Assembly (NCBI RefSeq): GCF_037201915.1
Contig: NZ_CP147505.1
Coordinates: forward strand, 3,100,001-3,164,000
Direction: 5' to 3'
Source of the DNA: Haloplanus sp. CK5-1
Lineage (GTDB): Archaea > Halobacteriota > Halobacteria > Halobacteriales > Haloferacaceae
DNA length: 64,000 nt
Of this stretch, positions 1 to 7,982 are shown piece after piece (within the stretch, counting starts at the first letter, position 1; every line of letters starts with the position of its first letter). Under the pieces are notes generated by a model that saw only the letters and a program-made list of their open reading frames with translations, had not been told where the DNA came from and searched no databases. A program made the position numbers and the translations under genes.

Positions 1-402
1 CTTGCGGGAGCCGACCATGATCGGCATCCGGCCGACCTTCGTCTCGGTCGTGTCGACCGCGACTTCGTCCTCCTCCTCGCCGCCGCGGACGATGGTCATC
101 TCCATGAACACCGGCGCGGCGTACGTGATGTTGCGGAGACGCGCCTCCTGAGGGTAGAGAAGTTCCTCGCTCCCGTCGGCCTCGCGGACCCGCGGCGTCT
201 CGACGCGCACGTCGCCGAGTTCGACGAACACCGGTTCCTGCCCCTCCTTGTCGCCGATGTCGGTCTCGATGCGCTCCTTCTCGTCGACGACTTCCTGCAT
301 CCCCCGGTCCAGGAAGGCGTTGAACGATCGGAAGTGGTGCTCCGCGAGTCGTTCCTGCGAGAAGTACTCCCGCGAGATAGTGCGTCGACTCTCTCGGTTC
401 AT
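1..402 (-). CDS. rpoB2: RNA polymerase subunit Rpo2N (B''), N-terminal part
   Basis: The reading frame runs off the left edge, so only about the first 134 residues are visible. They start [20 protein letters not shown] and continue with [14 protein letters not shown] and [11 protein letters not shown], the start of the archaeal split beta subunit (protrusion and lobe side of the core enzyme). The ATG overlaps the TGA of the preceding rpoH gene (ATGA), so the two are probably translationally coupled. In haloarchaea this operon normally continues with B', A' and A'', which would lie outside the window. Confidence 0.95.
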   Translation of the reverse strand, partial: MNRESRRTISREYFSQERLAEHHFRSFNAFLDRGMQEVVDEKERIETDIGDKEGQEPVFVELGDVRVETPRVREADGSEELLYPQEARLRNITYAAPVFMEMTIVRGGEEEDEVAVDTTETKVGRMPIMVGSRK

Positions 403-629
403 TCGACCACCAGTCGGTATACGGTTGCTCGGTCCGTCGTTCGCGAGTCGCGGACGATCTCTACGACGTCACCCGGTTCGGCCTCGTCGGGGAGCGCCGG
501 GTCGCTCACCGTGATCTTCGGCAGGTTGGTTTTGCTGACGTTGTACTCCGACAGGACCTCGTCGACCCGGTCCGGGTCGTCGAGGACCGTATGCTCCGGA
601 ACCAGTTTGTGTTGGCTTACGTCTACCAT
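399..629 (-). CDS. rpoH: RNA polymerase subunit Rpo5 (H)
   Basis: This 76-residue protein is the archaeal counterpart of the C-terminal domain of eukaryotic RPB5, the jaw subunit that contacts downstream DNA. It shows the family opening [10 protein letters not shown] and the stretch [11 protein letters not shown], followed by [18 protein letters not shown]. Length is usual for the family. It is the first gene of the polymerase operon and overlaps rpoB2 by 4 nt. A TATA-like box about 55 nt upstream implies a short leader. Confidence 0.96.
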   Translation of the reverse strand: MVDVSQHKLVPEHTVLDDPDRVDEVLSEYNVSKTNLPKITVSDPALPDEAEPGDVVEIVRDSRTTDRATVYRLVVE

Positions 630-681
630 GTGTGGAGTGGAGAAGTTATCACGAGATACTACGGCGCTATTGTAGACACAG

Positions 682-689
682 CCATTTAA
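682..689 (-). promoter_or_regulatory. TATA-like box of the rpoH-rpoB2 operon
   Basis: On the minus strand this reads TTAAATGG, about 55 nt before the rpoH ATG. It stands out in an otherwise GC-rich gap and implies transcription starting near 658, with a leader of about 30 nt. This is inference from spacing only. Confidence 0.5.
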
Positions 690-877
690 CCCTTGTCAAA
701 AGAGGGAAGCAGGGCTAACCGACCCGCCGACGGCGTCGCGTCGCCGGGAGCGCGTCACACCATGGCACACGCCCCGCCGATACAAAGCCGTTTCGCCACG
801 CCCCACGACACCGGTCCCCACGGCGTCTCGAGATGGCAAGTCTTATTTCCCAGTCCCGGGTTGGTGTAGATGCGTTG

Positions 878-950
878 GCCCGGATGGTGTAGTGGCCCAT
901 CATACGACCCTGTCACGGTCGTGACGCGGGTTCAAATCCCGCTCCGGGCG
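878..950 (+). tRNA. tRNA-Asp (GTC)
   Basis: The 73-nt cloverleaf has acceptor GCCCGGA paired with TCCGGGC, an anticodon stem-loop reading GACCCTGTCACGGTC (anticodon GTC) and a T arm GCGGGTTCAAATCCCGC. The discriminator base is G, as expected for tRNA-Asp. CCA is not encoded and no intron is seen. The T-arm and acceptor 3' half is repeated further downstream (1071 and, decayed, 1901), marking this tRNA as a past integration target. Confidence 0.97.
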
Positions 951-956
951 CTTTCT

Positions 957-1070
957 GTTGCGACTGACTGCCGAGCGACGAGCGTAGCGAGGAGCGAGGC
1001 ACGGTCGCAACGAATCGCCACAGCGGCGATTTGTACCTGAGGACGAGCGAGCACCGCGAGCGAAGTCCTC
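957..1070 (+). other. Hairpin-rich spacer between tRNA-Asp and its duplicated 3' end
   Basis: Three inverted repeats follow each other: GTTGCGAC (957-964) with GTCGCAAC (1004-1011), enclosing GAGCGTAGCGA at the apex (980-990); AATCGCC (1013-1019) with GGCGATT (1025-1031); and GAGGAC (1039-1044) with GTCCTC (1065-1070), whose loop again holds GAGCGAG/GCGAGCG words. No ORF is credible here. A similar layout lies next to tRNA-Phe at 49.7-50.0 kb. Confidence 0.7.
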
Positions 1071-1096
1071 CGGGTTCAAATCCCGCTCCGGGCGCT
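1071..1096 (+). repeat. Exact 26-bp copy of the tRNA-Asp 3' end (att-like)
   Basis: These 26 bases repeat 927-952 exactly: T-arm, 3' acceptor strand, discriminator and the two following bases. The offset is 144 bp. Duplication of a tRNA 3' end is the usual product of tyrosine-recombinase integration, but here only about 120 bp lie between the copies, so any element once present has been lost or was never autonomous. Confidence 0.8.
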
Positions 1097-1371
1097 CCGT
1101 ATTTTCAGCGTCTCTATCCTCATTTTGTGGATCAATCTATGGCGCATACATCGAGTAGCCGGTCGTGCGACCATGCACCAACGGTACGGTCACGGGTGAG
1201 GACTGCAGTGAACGACGAGGCCCGCCGGAGTACATCCTGTGAAGGAACACCGATGGTCGAATAGTGGCATAAATAAGTTTGCTCGCATGAGAAGCAAAAC
1301 TCATCAGCAGTCCAGAGCTAGGCCCTAGTGGCGTTTCTTTTGGCACCCAACTTCTTTTTAAATACGCACGT

Positions 1372-1761
1372 TTGGGAGACACGGGTGCAAGGAAAGTGGG
1401 AATAGATGAGTGGTTAGGAAACAGGTTCGAAAACCAGCCGGTCTCGAAAGAAGTTGGTGACGCTGCGGACGATGTTTTTCCGGACCTGTGGCAGGGGCGA
1501 GTAGCTCCCAAGTACCGACTTATGATACTGAAGGAGTTCCTCAACCGTGACGGTGAGCCGTTGAAGAGGGGGAAGAACGGGGCATATCGTACGCGGGATG
1601 AAACTCGGTTCGACCGGGCAGTCTATGCCGTGTCACAAGCCGTTGACCGGGACGGAAAGGGCACGGTTGTGGGGTGCGCCCTCAGGATGTACGACGAAAG
1701 GGACGGTGCCACTGAGGAGTTCATCCGGGACTTGGGACGAATCGAGGACAAAATCGAATAA
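1372..1761 (+). CDS. Hypothetical protein inside the tRNA-Asp integration relic
   Basis: I do not recognise this protein (up to 129 residues from TTG at 1372). It contains APKYRLMILKEFLNRDG and AVYAVSQAVDRDGKGTVVG and ends DLGRIEDKIE. It lies between the exact and the decayed copies of the tRNA-Asp 3' end. Its base composition and codons (TTA, AGG, AAA, GGG) are unlike the neighbours, so it is probably foreign. A TATA-like TTTTTAAATA at about 1355-1364 would fit a leaderless start at the in-frame GTG (1396) better than the TTG. No catalytic motif or membrane segment is visible. Confidence 0.5.
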   Translation: MGDTGARKVGIDEWLGNRFENQPVSKEVGDAADDVFPDLWQGRVAPKYRLMILKEFLNRDGEPLKRGKNGAYRTRDETRFDRAVYAVSQAVDRDGKGTVVGCALRMYDERDGATEEFIRDLGRIEDKIE

Positions 1762-2132
1762 CGATACCGGCAACGGTAGCGAATCGACCGATGGCTATCA
1801 GTAGACGTCATACGCATGAGCTCACCCACCGGCAACGGACTCCGATGAGTCCAATCTCGGAGACAGCGGGGGTTTGGACTATGGGGTAAAGCGAAACTGT
1901 GGGGTCCAAATCCTGCTCCGGACGGGTTCTATCGTAACCACCTGCCGAGCGACGATCGACCCGAAACGCGATCCCGACGGAGTGCCACAGCGAGACGCTA
2001 CACCTGCTACGGAGAGTGTCGAGACCGTCCGTACGGTACATAGGGATATTGTCCGCTATTAGAAAGCGATTAACAGGAATGTGAGATAGGAGAGGTTGAA
2101 CGTCGCTAGCGACTACAGTACTCACTCAAGCC
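1762..2132. other. Gap without a convincing gene; holds the third tRNA-Asp 3'-end relic
   Basis: No ORF here has haloarchaeal coding character. The stretch contains the decayed att-like copy at 1901-1924. An AT-richer segment at about 2040-2090 probably carries the promoter of the phosphatase gene starting at 2133. Confidence 0.5.
1901..1924 (+). repeat. Decayed third copy of the tRNA-Asp 3' end
   Basis: The 24 bases match the tRNA-Asp 3' end at 20 of 24 positions; two of the four differences are C-to-T and G-to-A changes. It sits about 970 bp from the tRNA and could be the distal att site of an older integration that enclosed the ORF at 1372. Confidence 0.6.
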
Positions 2133-2819
2133 ATGAATACAGTACCACAGTTCGGAGACGACATCGAGGCACACCACGAACGACTCGATATCGAGACGCA
2201 CGGTGCGGTCTACATCGTCGGCGACGTCCACGGAAGCCGGGAGGCGCTCGAAGCTCTCCTCGCAGACCTCGAATTGAACGACGACGACCTCGTCGTGTTC
2301 GTCGGTGACCTCGTCCGAAAGGGACCGGACAGCCCCGGCGTCGTCGACCTCGTCCGCGACGACCCCCGACTCGTGAGCATCCGTGGGAACAACGAACAGA
2401 AAATCGTCCGCGGCGACAAGACCCCCGAGTGGCTCCGGGACGGGGACCGGGCGTACTTCGAAGCGCTTCCCGTGGCCATCTCCTTCGACGACGCACTCGT
2501 CGTCCACGGTGGCGTCGACCCCGCTCGGCCCCTCGACGACCACACCGTCGAGGAGTTGTTGACGATGCGTTCGCCACGCGGCAACGGGTACGACGGGCCG
2601 TTCTGGTACGACGACTACGACGGGCCGTACCGCGTGTTCTTCGGACACACGGTCCACGACCGCCCGGTCGAACGGGACCACGCCGTCGGCCTCGACACCG
2701 GGTGTGTCTACGGTGGAGCCCTCACTGCGTACGACTACCGGAACGACGAGTTCGTCACGGTAGACCCGGCGACGACACACCAGAAACGCGCCGATTCGAA
2801 GGTCGTCAACCCGGTCTGA
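2133..2819 (+). CDS. PPP-family metallophosphatase
   Basis: The 228-residue protein carries the three metal-binding signatures of PP1/PP2A-type and ApaH-type phosphatases: GDVHG (30-34), GDLVRKGPDS (58-67) and RGNNE (84-88). Later His-containing blocks VVHGGVDP and FFGHTVHD complete the dinuclear metal site. Related bacterial and archaeal enzymes dephosphorylate serine/threonine or diadenosine tetraphosphate; the sequence does not decide which. The protein is cytosolic with no extra domain. It is convergent with ppk1, leaving only 6 bp between stops, and has its own upstream AT-rich region. Confidence 0.88.
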   Translation: MNTVPQFGDDIEAHHERLDIETHGAVYIVGDVHGSREALEALLADLELNDDDLVVFVGDLVRKGPDSPGVVDLVRDDPRLVSIRGNNEQKIVRGDKTPEWLRDGDRAYFEALPVAISFDDALVVHGGVDPARPLDDHTVEELLTMRSPRGNGYDGPFWYDDYDGPYRVFFGHTVHDRPVERDHAVGLDTGCVYGGALTAYDYRNDEFVTVDPATTHQKRADSKVVNPV

Positions 2820-2825
2820 GCCCCG

Positions 2826-5207
2826 CTATTCGTACTCCGATCGAAGGCGGTCACGTGCCCCGGCACGAGTTTTGAAATAGCGGCGCTCGCCGTCGGCCGT
2901 TCGAACCGCCCAGTCGTACGTCTCGCTCTCGGGCCGGTACCACCGATCGGCATGCGTGTCGAACACGGGCGCGTCTCCTCCGTCCGAACGGGTGTGATCA
3001 TCGTCGGTATCGTCGTCCGATTCCTCGGACTCGGATTCGGATTCGGATTCGGCGTCCCGATCACCCTCGGTAACGTCCTCGACGAGGAGTTCGGCGTCGA
3101 TGGGGTCCGTATCGACCGCTATTCCAGGTCCGTGTTCGCCGTCGAGTGCCGCCTCCGTCGCGGCCATCAAGATTGCCTGCGTGTCCCGCACCGGCTCGTC
3201 GCCGGGCGACGACTGCTCGTAACTGCCGTCGGGTTGCATCACCCACCGACGGCGGTTATCCGTGAGCGACACTTCGAGGATGAACCGGAGTTGTCTGCGA
3301 AGCGCCGTGGATTCGACGGGGGTGACGGCCTCGACTCGATGGTCGAGGTTTCGGGTCATCCAGTCGGCCGACCCGATGTACCATTCGGGTGTTCCCCCGT
3401 TCTCGAAGTAGAAAATCCGGGCGTGTTCGAGGAACCGGCCGACGATCGAATGAACGGTGATCGTCTCGCTCAGGTCCGCTATTCCGGGCCGGAGTCGACA
3501 GATGTCCCTGACGAGCAGGTCGATCTCGACGCCAGCCATCGAAGCTCGGTAGAGTTCCTCGACCATGGACGGGTCTTCGAGACCGTTTATTTTCACGACG
3601 ATCCGTGCTCGCCGACCGGCGCGGGCGTGGTCGGCTTCCCGGCGGACCATCTCCGTGAATCGGTCCCGCATCGTCACGGGGGCGATCAGGAGCTTTCGGA
3701 AGCGGTCGTCGAGCGTCGGACCGGTGAAGAAGTTGAACACCTTCGTGAGGTCGAGGCCGATGTCCCGGTCGGCGGTCAACAACCCCAGATCGGAGTACCC
3801 CTTCGCGGTTTCGGAGTGATAGTTTCCCGTGCCGACGTGTGAGTAGAGTTGGACGCCGTCGTCCTCCTGGCGGACGACGAGGGCAGTTTTGGTGTGTGTC
3901 TTCAGTCCGACGGTCCCGTACGCGACGTGAATACCCTCCTCTTCGAGTTGTCGGACCCACTCGAGGTTGTTCTTCTCGTCGAACCGGGCTTTGAGTTCGA
4001 CCATCACCGCCACCTGTTTGCCGTTGGCGGCGGCGTCGATGAGGCTCTGGATGACCTTCGAATCGCTCGCAGTCCGGTAAATGGCTGCCTTCACCGCGAG
4101 CACGTCGGGATCGTTCGCCGCCGCGTCGAGGAACCGCTGGACGGTCCCCTCGAACGAGTGATACGGGTGGTGGGCGAGGATATCGCCGTTGCGAATCTCG
4201 CGGAAGATATCCATCTCCTGCGTGTCGCTCGTCGCTCCCAATCGGGGGTGTGCCTTCGGCGTCCAAGACGGGAATTTGAGTTCGGGGCGGTCGAGATCGA
4301 CGAGCGTGAAGAAGTCCTCGAAATCGATCGGTCCGTCCCGATAGAACACCTCTCGGTCGTCCACGCCGAGATGCTCTTTGAGGATCGAGAGCGATTCGTC
4401 GGGCATATCCGAGTCGACCTCGAGGCGGACGATCGTCGCGAAGCGGCGCTGTTCCAGCACTTCCTCGACCATGTCGATCAGGTCCTCCGCGACTTCCTCG
4501 TTACGACGGACTTCGGCGTTCCGGGTCACCTTGAACTTCGATACGTCACGGATGTCGAGGCCGGGGAGGAGGAGATCGAGATTGCGCTCGATGAGGTCCT
4601 CGATGAGGACGTACCGGCCGGTCTCCCCGGGGACGTCTATCAGCCGGGGTTGGTTCGACGGGATTTTGATTCGGGTGAACGTCCGCTCGCCGTCCTCGTC
4701 CGATGAAAGCACGGCGAGGGAGAGCGAGAGGTTCGAGATGAAAGGGAAGGGGTGGGCCGGGTCGAACGCGAGTGGCGTCAGCGTCGGCAAGATCGACTCC
4801 TCGAACCATGTCCGCAGTTCGTCTCGCTTGGCTGCCGGAAGTTCCTCCAGCGTACGGATTTCGATCCCGTCGTCCGCGAGCGCCGGTTCCAGAACCGTCT
4901 GCCAGTATTCGGACTGCTGTTGAAAGAGCGGGCGGGCGGAGTCGAGCACCTCCCGCCACTGTTGTTTTGGTGTCCGACCGTCCGGCGTCGTCTCGGTCAC
5001 GCCGGCATCGATCTGTTGTTTGAGCCCACCGACGCGTTTCATGAAGAACTCGTCGGTGTTCTTGGTGAAAAAGGCGAGAAATCGAAGTCGTTCGAGGGGC
5101 GGATTGCGCGCATCCATCCCCTCACGGAGCACGCGCTCCTGGAATTTGAGTTCGGAGAGCTCTCGGTTGAGGTAGTACTCGGAGTTTCTCGGATCGGGGT
5201 CGCTCAC
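2826..5207 (-). CDS. ppk1: Polyphosphate kinase 1 with an acidic C-terminal extension
   Basis: This enzyme polymerises the gamma-phosphate of ATP into polyphosphate. The N-terminal domain shows YLNRELSELKFQERVL and NTDEFFMKRVGGLKQQ. The catalytic domains show DILAHHPYHSF, VELKARFDEKNN, GLKTHTKTALVV and HVGTGNYHSETAKGYSD, including the His that becomes phosphorylated. I chose GTG at 5207 (793 residues) because GAAGGTGA lies just upstream and the family signature starts right after; an upstream TTG would add 44 unrelated residues. Roughly the last 100 residues are unusual: a Ser/Glu and Asp run, then a small module DWAVRTADGERRYFKTRAG that resembles DUF2188-like repeats. Confidence 0.93.
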   Translation of the reverse strand: MSDPDPRNSEYYLNRELSELKFQERVLREGMDARNPPLERLRFLAFFTKNTDEFFMKRVGGLKQQIDAGVTETTPDGRTPKQQWREVLDSARPLFQQQSEYWQTVLEPALADDGIEIRTLEELPAAKRDELRTWFEESILPTLTPLAFDPAHPFPFISNLSLSLAVLSSDEDGERTFTRIKIPSNQPRLIDVPGETGRYVLIEDLIERNLDLLLPGLDIRDVSKFKVTRNAEVRRNEEVAEDLIDMVEEVLEQRRFATIVRLEVDSDMPDESLSILKEHLGVDDREVFYRDGPIDFEDFFTLVDLDRPELKFPSWTPKAHPRLGATSDTQEMDIFREIRNGDILAHHPYHSFEGTVQRFLDAAANDPDVLAVKAAIYRTASDSKVIQSLIDAAANGKQVAVMVELKARFDEKNNLEWVRQLEEEGIHVAYGTVGLKTHTKTALVVRQEDDGVQLYSHVGTGNYHSETAKGYSDLGLLTADRDIGLDLTKVFNFFTGPTLDDRFRKLLIAPVTMRDRFTEMVRREADHARAGRRARIVVKINGLEDPSMVEELYRASMAGVEIDLLVRDICRLRPGIADLSETITVHSIVGRFLEHARIFYFENGGTPEWYIGSADWMTRNLDHRVEAVTPVESTALRRQLRFILEVSLTDNRRRWVMQPDGSYEQSSPGDEPVRDTQAILMAATEAALDGEHGPGIAVDTDPIDAELLVEDVTEGDRDAESESESESEESDDDTDDDHTRSDGGDAPVFDTHADRWYRPESETYDWAVRTADGERRYFKTRAGARDRLRSEYE

Positions 5208-5365
5208 ACAATCACCTTCGGGAAGAAATCTGTCCAGTACCGAACGCCGGCCGGGTAGGAGTGTAAGTAAGCAATCATATTGGTGTAGTCCGATAGCGTT
5301 TGCTCGTGACTCGGGTGGTGAAAGCCGATCCAGGTACAAGTAACCCGATTGATAGACATATTATC

Positions 5366-5377
5366 GGATATATATTC
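5366..5377 (-). promoter_or_regulatory. TATA-like element in the ppk1/glutaredoxin divergent region
   Basis: GAATATATATC on the minus strand is the only strong AT block in the divergent gap and is nearly symmetric, so it may serve both directions. For ppk1 it implies a leader of about 130 nt, which agrees with the Shine-Dalgarno-like sequence seen before the GTG. Confidence 0.5.
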
Positions 5378-5537
5378 GTCGTGAGTCGGAACGCTCCGCG
5401 AGGATAGCGGCGGCCGAGGTGGAAGCGACCGAAAGGACTGTCGGGACGGCCACCGAAGACGGGGACGACGCCGAACTCGCGTGGGCGGACGAGCGGTCGC
5501 GCGAGCGCCGATCCAGCCGGACGACCAGAACGAACCC

Positions 5538-5789
5538 ATGTCCGACGTCTCCATCACCCTCTACACGCGCGAGAACTGCCACCTCTGTGACGAGGCACTG
5601 ACGACCATCCGGCGTGTCGCCGACGAGACCGGAACCGGCGTCGATGTCGAGACGATAGACGTCGACACGGATCCACAACTTCGGGCGGAGTACGGCGACC
5701 GCGTCCCGTACGTGGTCGTCGACGGTCGCCCCGCGTTCAAATACCGGATCGACGACGAGGAGATCCGGTCGCTGTTCGCCGAGGCGTGA
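5538..5789 (+). CDS. Glutaredoxin-like small thioredoxin-fold protein
   Basis: The 83-residue protein has the fold signature ITLYTRENCHLCDEA, with a CHLC redox pair at the start of helix 1, and the cis-proline segment DRVPYVVVDGRPAF. This CxxC type (not CPYC) is typical of the glutaredoxin-like/DUF836 group, thought to act as cytosolic thiol-disulfide exchange proteins. ATG at 5538 is chosen because the fold begins six residues later. It is divergent from ppk1 and convergent with the HalOD1 gene. Confidence 0.85.
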   Translation: MSDVSITLYTRENCHLCDEALTTIRRVADETGTGVDVETIDVDTDPQLRAEYGDRVPYVVVDGRPAFKYRIDDEEIRSLFAEA

Positions 5790-5808
5790 CCGTGGTCGTC
5801 GGATCGGG

Positions 5809-6138
5809 TCAGTCCGACGGAGCCCGAAGGACGACGTCCCCACGACCACGCACGACGACCCGAAACTCGTCGAAGAGGAAGGAGACGACCGTCTCGTCGG
5901 TGGCGGCCGACTCGCTCTCCCGGACGAGTACGTCCAGTGCGTCCGGATCGACGGCCGCGTTCAGCGGACCGAACGCGGTCGTCTCACGATCGGTCACCTC
6001 GGCGACCGTCTCGACGACCGCTGCGGAGGGGCGCGTCGTCGACCACTCGTACTGCGACTCGGCGATCGGTTCGTCGCGATCCGGCGGCTCGAAACCGTCC
6101 ATCGTGTTCGTGTGACGTTCATACACTCCAGAGAACAT
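5809..6138 (-). CDS. HalOD1 output-domain protein
   Basis: The 109-residue protein matches the haloarchaeal HalOD1 output domain, with AAVVETVAEVTDRE, LNAAVDPDALDVLV and VSFLFDEFRVVVRGRGDV. HalOD1 modules occur alone or behind sensor domains in Halobacteria; a signalling role is assumed but unproven. An internal ATG at 6102 is an alternative start that keeps the whole domain. It stands alone at the edge of an eroded accessory region. Confidence 0.75.
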   Translation of the reverse strand: MFSGVYERHTNTMDGFEPPDRDEPIAESQYEWSTTRPSAAVVETVAEVTDRETTAFGPLNAAVDPDALDVLVRESESAATDETVVSFLFDEFRVVVRGRGDVVLRAPSD

Positions 6139-6190
6139 AGTAGTATTGTGAGGATTCGGGTCACATCGTGGGGTATCGGCCGGTTCCCCG

Positions 6191-6397
6191 TTACCGATCG
6201 GCGTCGACGACGTCGCCGGGGGCGGTCCACGAGTCGGTCGAGAGGACGACGCCCGGTTGGACGCTGGTGTTGATGCCGGTCTTCGCCCCCAGACCGACGA
6301 CGGTGCCGAAGTTCCGGCGACCGATCGGTTCGCCGCCGTCGCCCGCGGTGACCGGCGAGCCATCAGGAAGATGAACCGTCGGGTCGACGCTGATCCA
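6191..6397 (-). pseudogene. C-terminal remnant of a sugar-phosphate nucleotidyltransferase
   Basis: About 68 codons read GSPVTAGDGGEPIGRRNFG, VVGLGAKTGINTSVQPGVVL and TAPGDVV, closely resembling the last turns of the left-handed beta-helix in archaeal GlmU-like bifunctional nucleotidyltransferases. The catalytic N-terminal Rossmann domain is missing; upstream the frame turns into basic, non-haloarchaeal sequence. I read this as the tail of a gene lost by deletion. Confidence 0.7.
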
Positions 6398-6593
6398 GCC
6401 GGGGTCGTGCGGTACGGTGCGACGAGCGCGCGGTAAGAGTACGGTAGGTGACCGGTCGTGGTGATCGGGTCGGGGACGTATCGACGGCGGCGAGGAGGGG
6501 CGTGGCCAGCGAGGGGAGTGGGTGGCTCGTCCGGCGGGAGTCGGCAGATGGATCGAGCGGGACAGTTGGCGTGCCCCGGGACCGAAAGGACGT

Positions 6594-6740
6594 TCAAACC
6601 CCGTCTCGCGACGCACCACCGGCGATCAGCGCCGAAACCGGCAGACAGTCGCGACAGCCGTACACGGTGTCCTCGTTGTTCCCGAAGACGCGGGTGAAGC
6701 GGGGCGTGACGAACGACCCACATCGGTTGCACTCGGGCAT
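6594..6740 (-). CDS. Small zinc-finger protein (DUF7563-like)
   Basis: This 48-residue ORF starts MPECNRCGSFVTPRFTRVFG and continues VYGCRDCLPVSALIAGG. The two CxxC knuckles (C4/C7 and C29/C32) and the opening MPExxxCGS-VT are those of a haloarchaeal small zinc-finger family annotated DUF7563. The start is fixed by this conserved opening. It is flanked on both sides by non-coding, decayed sequence. Function unknown; proteins of this size often bind nucleic acid or partner proteins. Confidence 0.7.
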   Translation of the reverse strand: MPECNRCGSFVTPRFTRVFGNNEDTVYGCRDCLPVSALIAGGASRDGV

Positions 6741-7384
6741 GGGTCAGGTGACACGAGTGGGTCGGTGGATCGGAACGGGGCTGTACGCGTTTCGACGCCT
6801 CGTAGTGGGATAGTTTCGTACCATGTGACTTCCAGCCGGTGGAAGCGGCGACTGATGAACGGGACGGAAAAACAATCAAACGGTGACATTTTCGTGAGGA
6901 TCGGGGTTGTGATTAATCGGGAGAACGCTCGGGTGTCGCCGGCGCGTCGCCGTCGGTCGGTGCTCGACGGGAGAGCTCAGCGGGTGGCGATGAGGAACGT
7001 GGGCTCTATCTCAGGTAGCCGAGCGATTCGAGGCGGTCGGCGGCCACCCTGTCGGTGGGTCGGCCGTCGTCCGATCCGGCGGGGTCGGACCGGCAGTCGG
7101 TCACGGGATCCACCCCGTCGAGTTCGCCGAGCAACTGGTCGAGCGCGAACGCCATATTGAGGTCGGCGTAGTAGAGGACGCGATGGGTGACTTCCGGATC
7201 GGTGGCGCGGCGTTACTTGTCGAGATCCGGCGTGAACAGTCCTCAGCGGAGACGAACACAGTTCCCCGTTCGGAGGTATCCACAGCCGCCGGACTGCCGG
7301 CGGCGGTAGACCGGCGTCGTAGTAGGCGCTCACCCCGCGGCGCGGACGGGGAAGAACGTCCCCTTCGGACCGACGCCCTGCTCC
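6741..7384. other. Decayed stretch without an intact gene
   Basis: Reading frames here are short and basic in every frame, unlike haloarchaeal genes. Minus-strand fragments such as VLYYADLNMAFALDQLLGE (around 7150) and a terminal VAADRLESLGYLR (ending near 7015) look like remains of a coding gene broken by frameshifts. I cannot assign the parent family with confidence. The stretch ends at a MITE-like hairpin. Confidence 0.4.
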
Positions 7385-7468
7385 TATAGTAGCGTTTGTA
7401 ACTGTCCGCACACCTGATCGAACGCAGTCATGCGATCAGGTGTGTGATGACTTACAAAGGCTACTATA
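7385..7468. mobile_element. MITE-like 84-bp palindromic element
   Basis: The left arm starts TATAGTAGC and the right arm ends GCTACTATA. The arms, each about 36 nt, include TTTGTAA/TTACAAA and CACACCTGATCG/CGATCAGGTGTG and are separated by a 12-nt loop (AACGCAGTCATG). It codes for nothing. Short, almost perfect palindromes with TATAGTAG ends resemble non-autonomous derivatives of insertion sequences, but this could also be a hairpin terminator. Between it and 7674 I see only a broken minus-strand frame starting MDWLTDGDRQRTSEF that runs into the element. Confidence 0.65.
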
Positions 7469-7674
7469 GAGGACATCCGAGTCGTCGTCGAAACGAACTC
7501 GGAGGTGCGTTGCCGGTCGCCGTCTGTGAGCCAGTCCATACCCACCCGTAAGCCGAACGATCACCTAAGTAGACGGAGATTCCCGGCGGGCACGGAGCCG
7601 ACAGGACCGAGACAGTCCATCCGGATCGGCCGCGCGTCCCCACCCTTTTGACCGCGTCGCTCGAACGCACGATC

Positions 7675-7782
7675 ATGGGCGAGCGAACCTGCTACGTGGA
7701 GTTCTGCCCGGAGTGTAAGGCACCGGTTCCAGTCGTCGACGGCGAGTGCTCGGACTGTGGGGCGTCGCTGGAGTCGGCCTGA
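7675..7782 (+). CDS. 35-residue zinc-ribbon protein
   Basis: The ORF reads MGERTCYVEFCPECKAP and ends CSDCGASLESA. The spacing of CPEC and CSDC is a classic zinc-ribbon pair. It overlaps, on the other strand, the last codons of the interrupted ATPase gene, so the two are convergent. A TATA-like box is not obvious. Proteins of this size are common in Halobacteria; function unknown. Confidence 0.6.
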   Translation: MGERTCYVEFCPECKAPVPVVDGECSDCGASLESA

Positions 7783-7982
7783 TCGACGCGTTCGCTCGCC
7801 CGTGGGTCCGCGCCGCCGTGGGGCGTCTCCCGCTCCCGGATCCGGACGCCGTGGACCGACTCGGTGGCGTCGTCGACGACGACGGCCTCGCCGGGTTCGG
7901 CGGGAAGTCGGTCACGAAGCCGCCCCTCGAGATACGTCGGGGTGGCCGCCGACAGCGCCGCGACGTCGTCGCCCGCAGTGAT

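Noticed and set aside
5208-5339. N-terminal extension of PPK1 starting at TTG 5339
   Set aside because: The 44 extra residues lack family similarity, and a Shine-Dalgarno-like GGTGA precedes the GTG at 5207.
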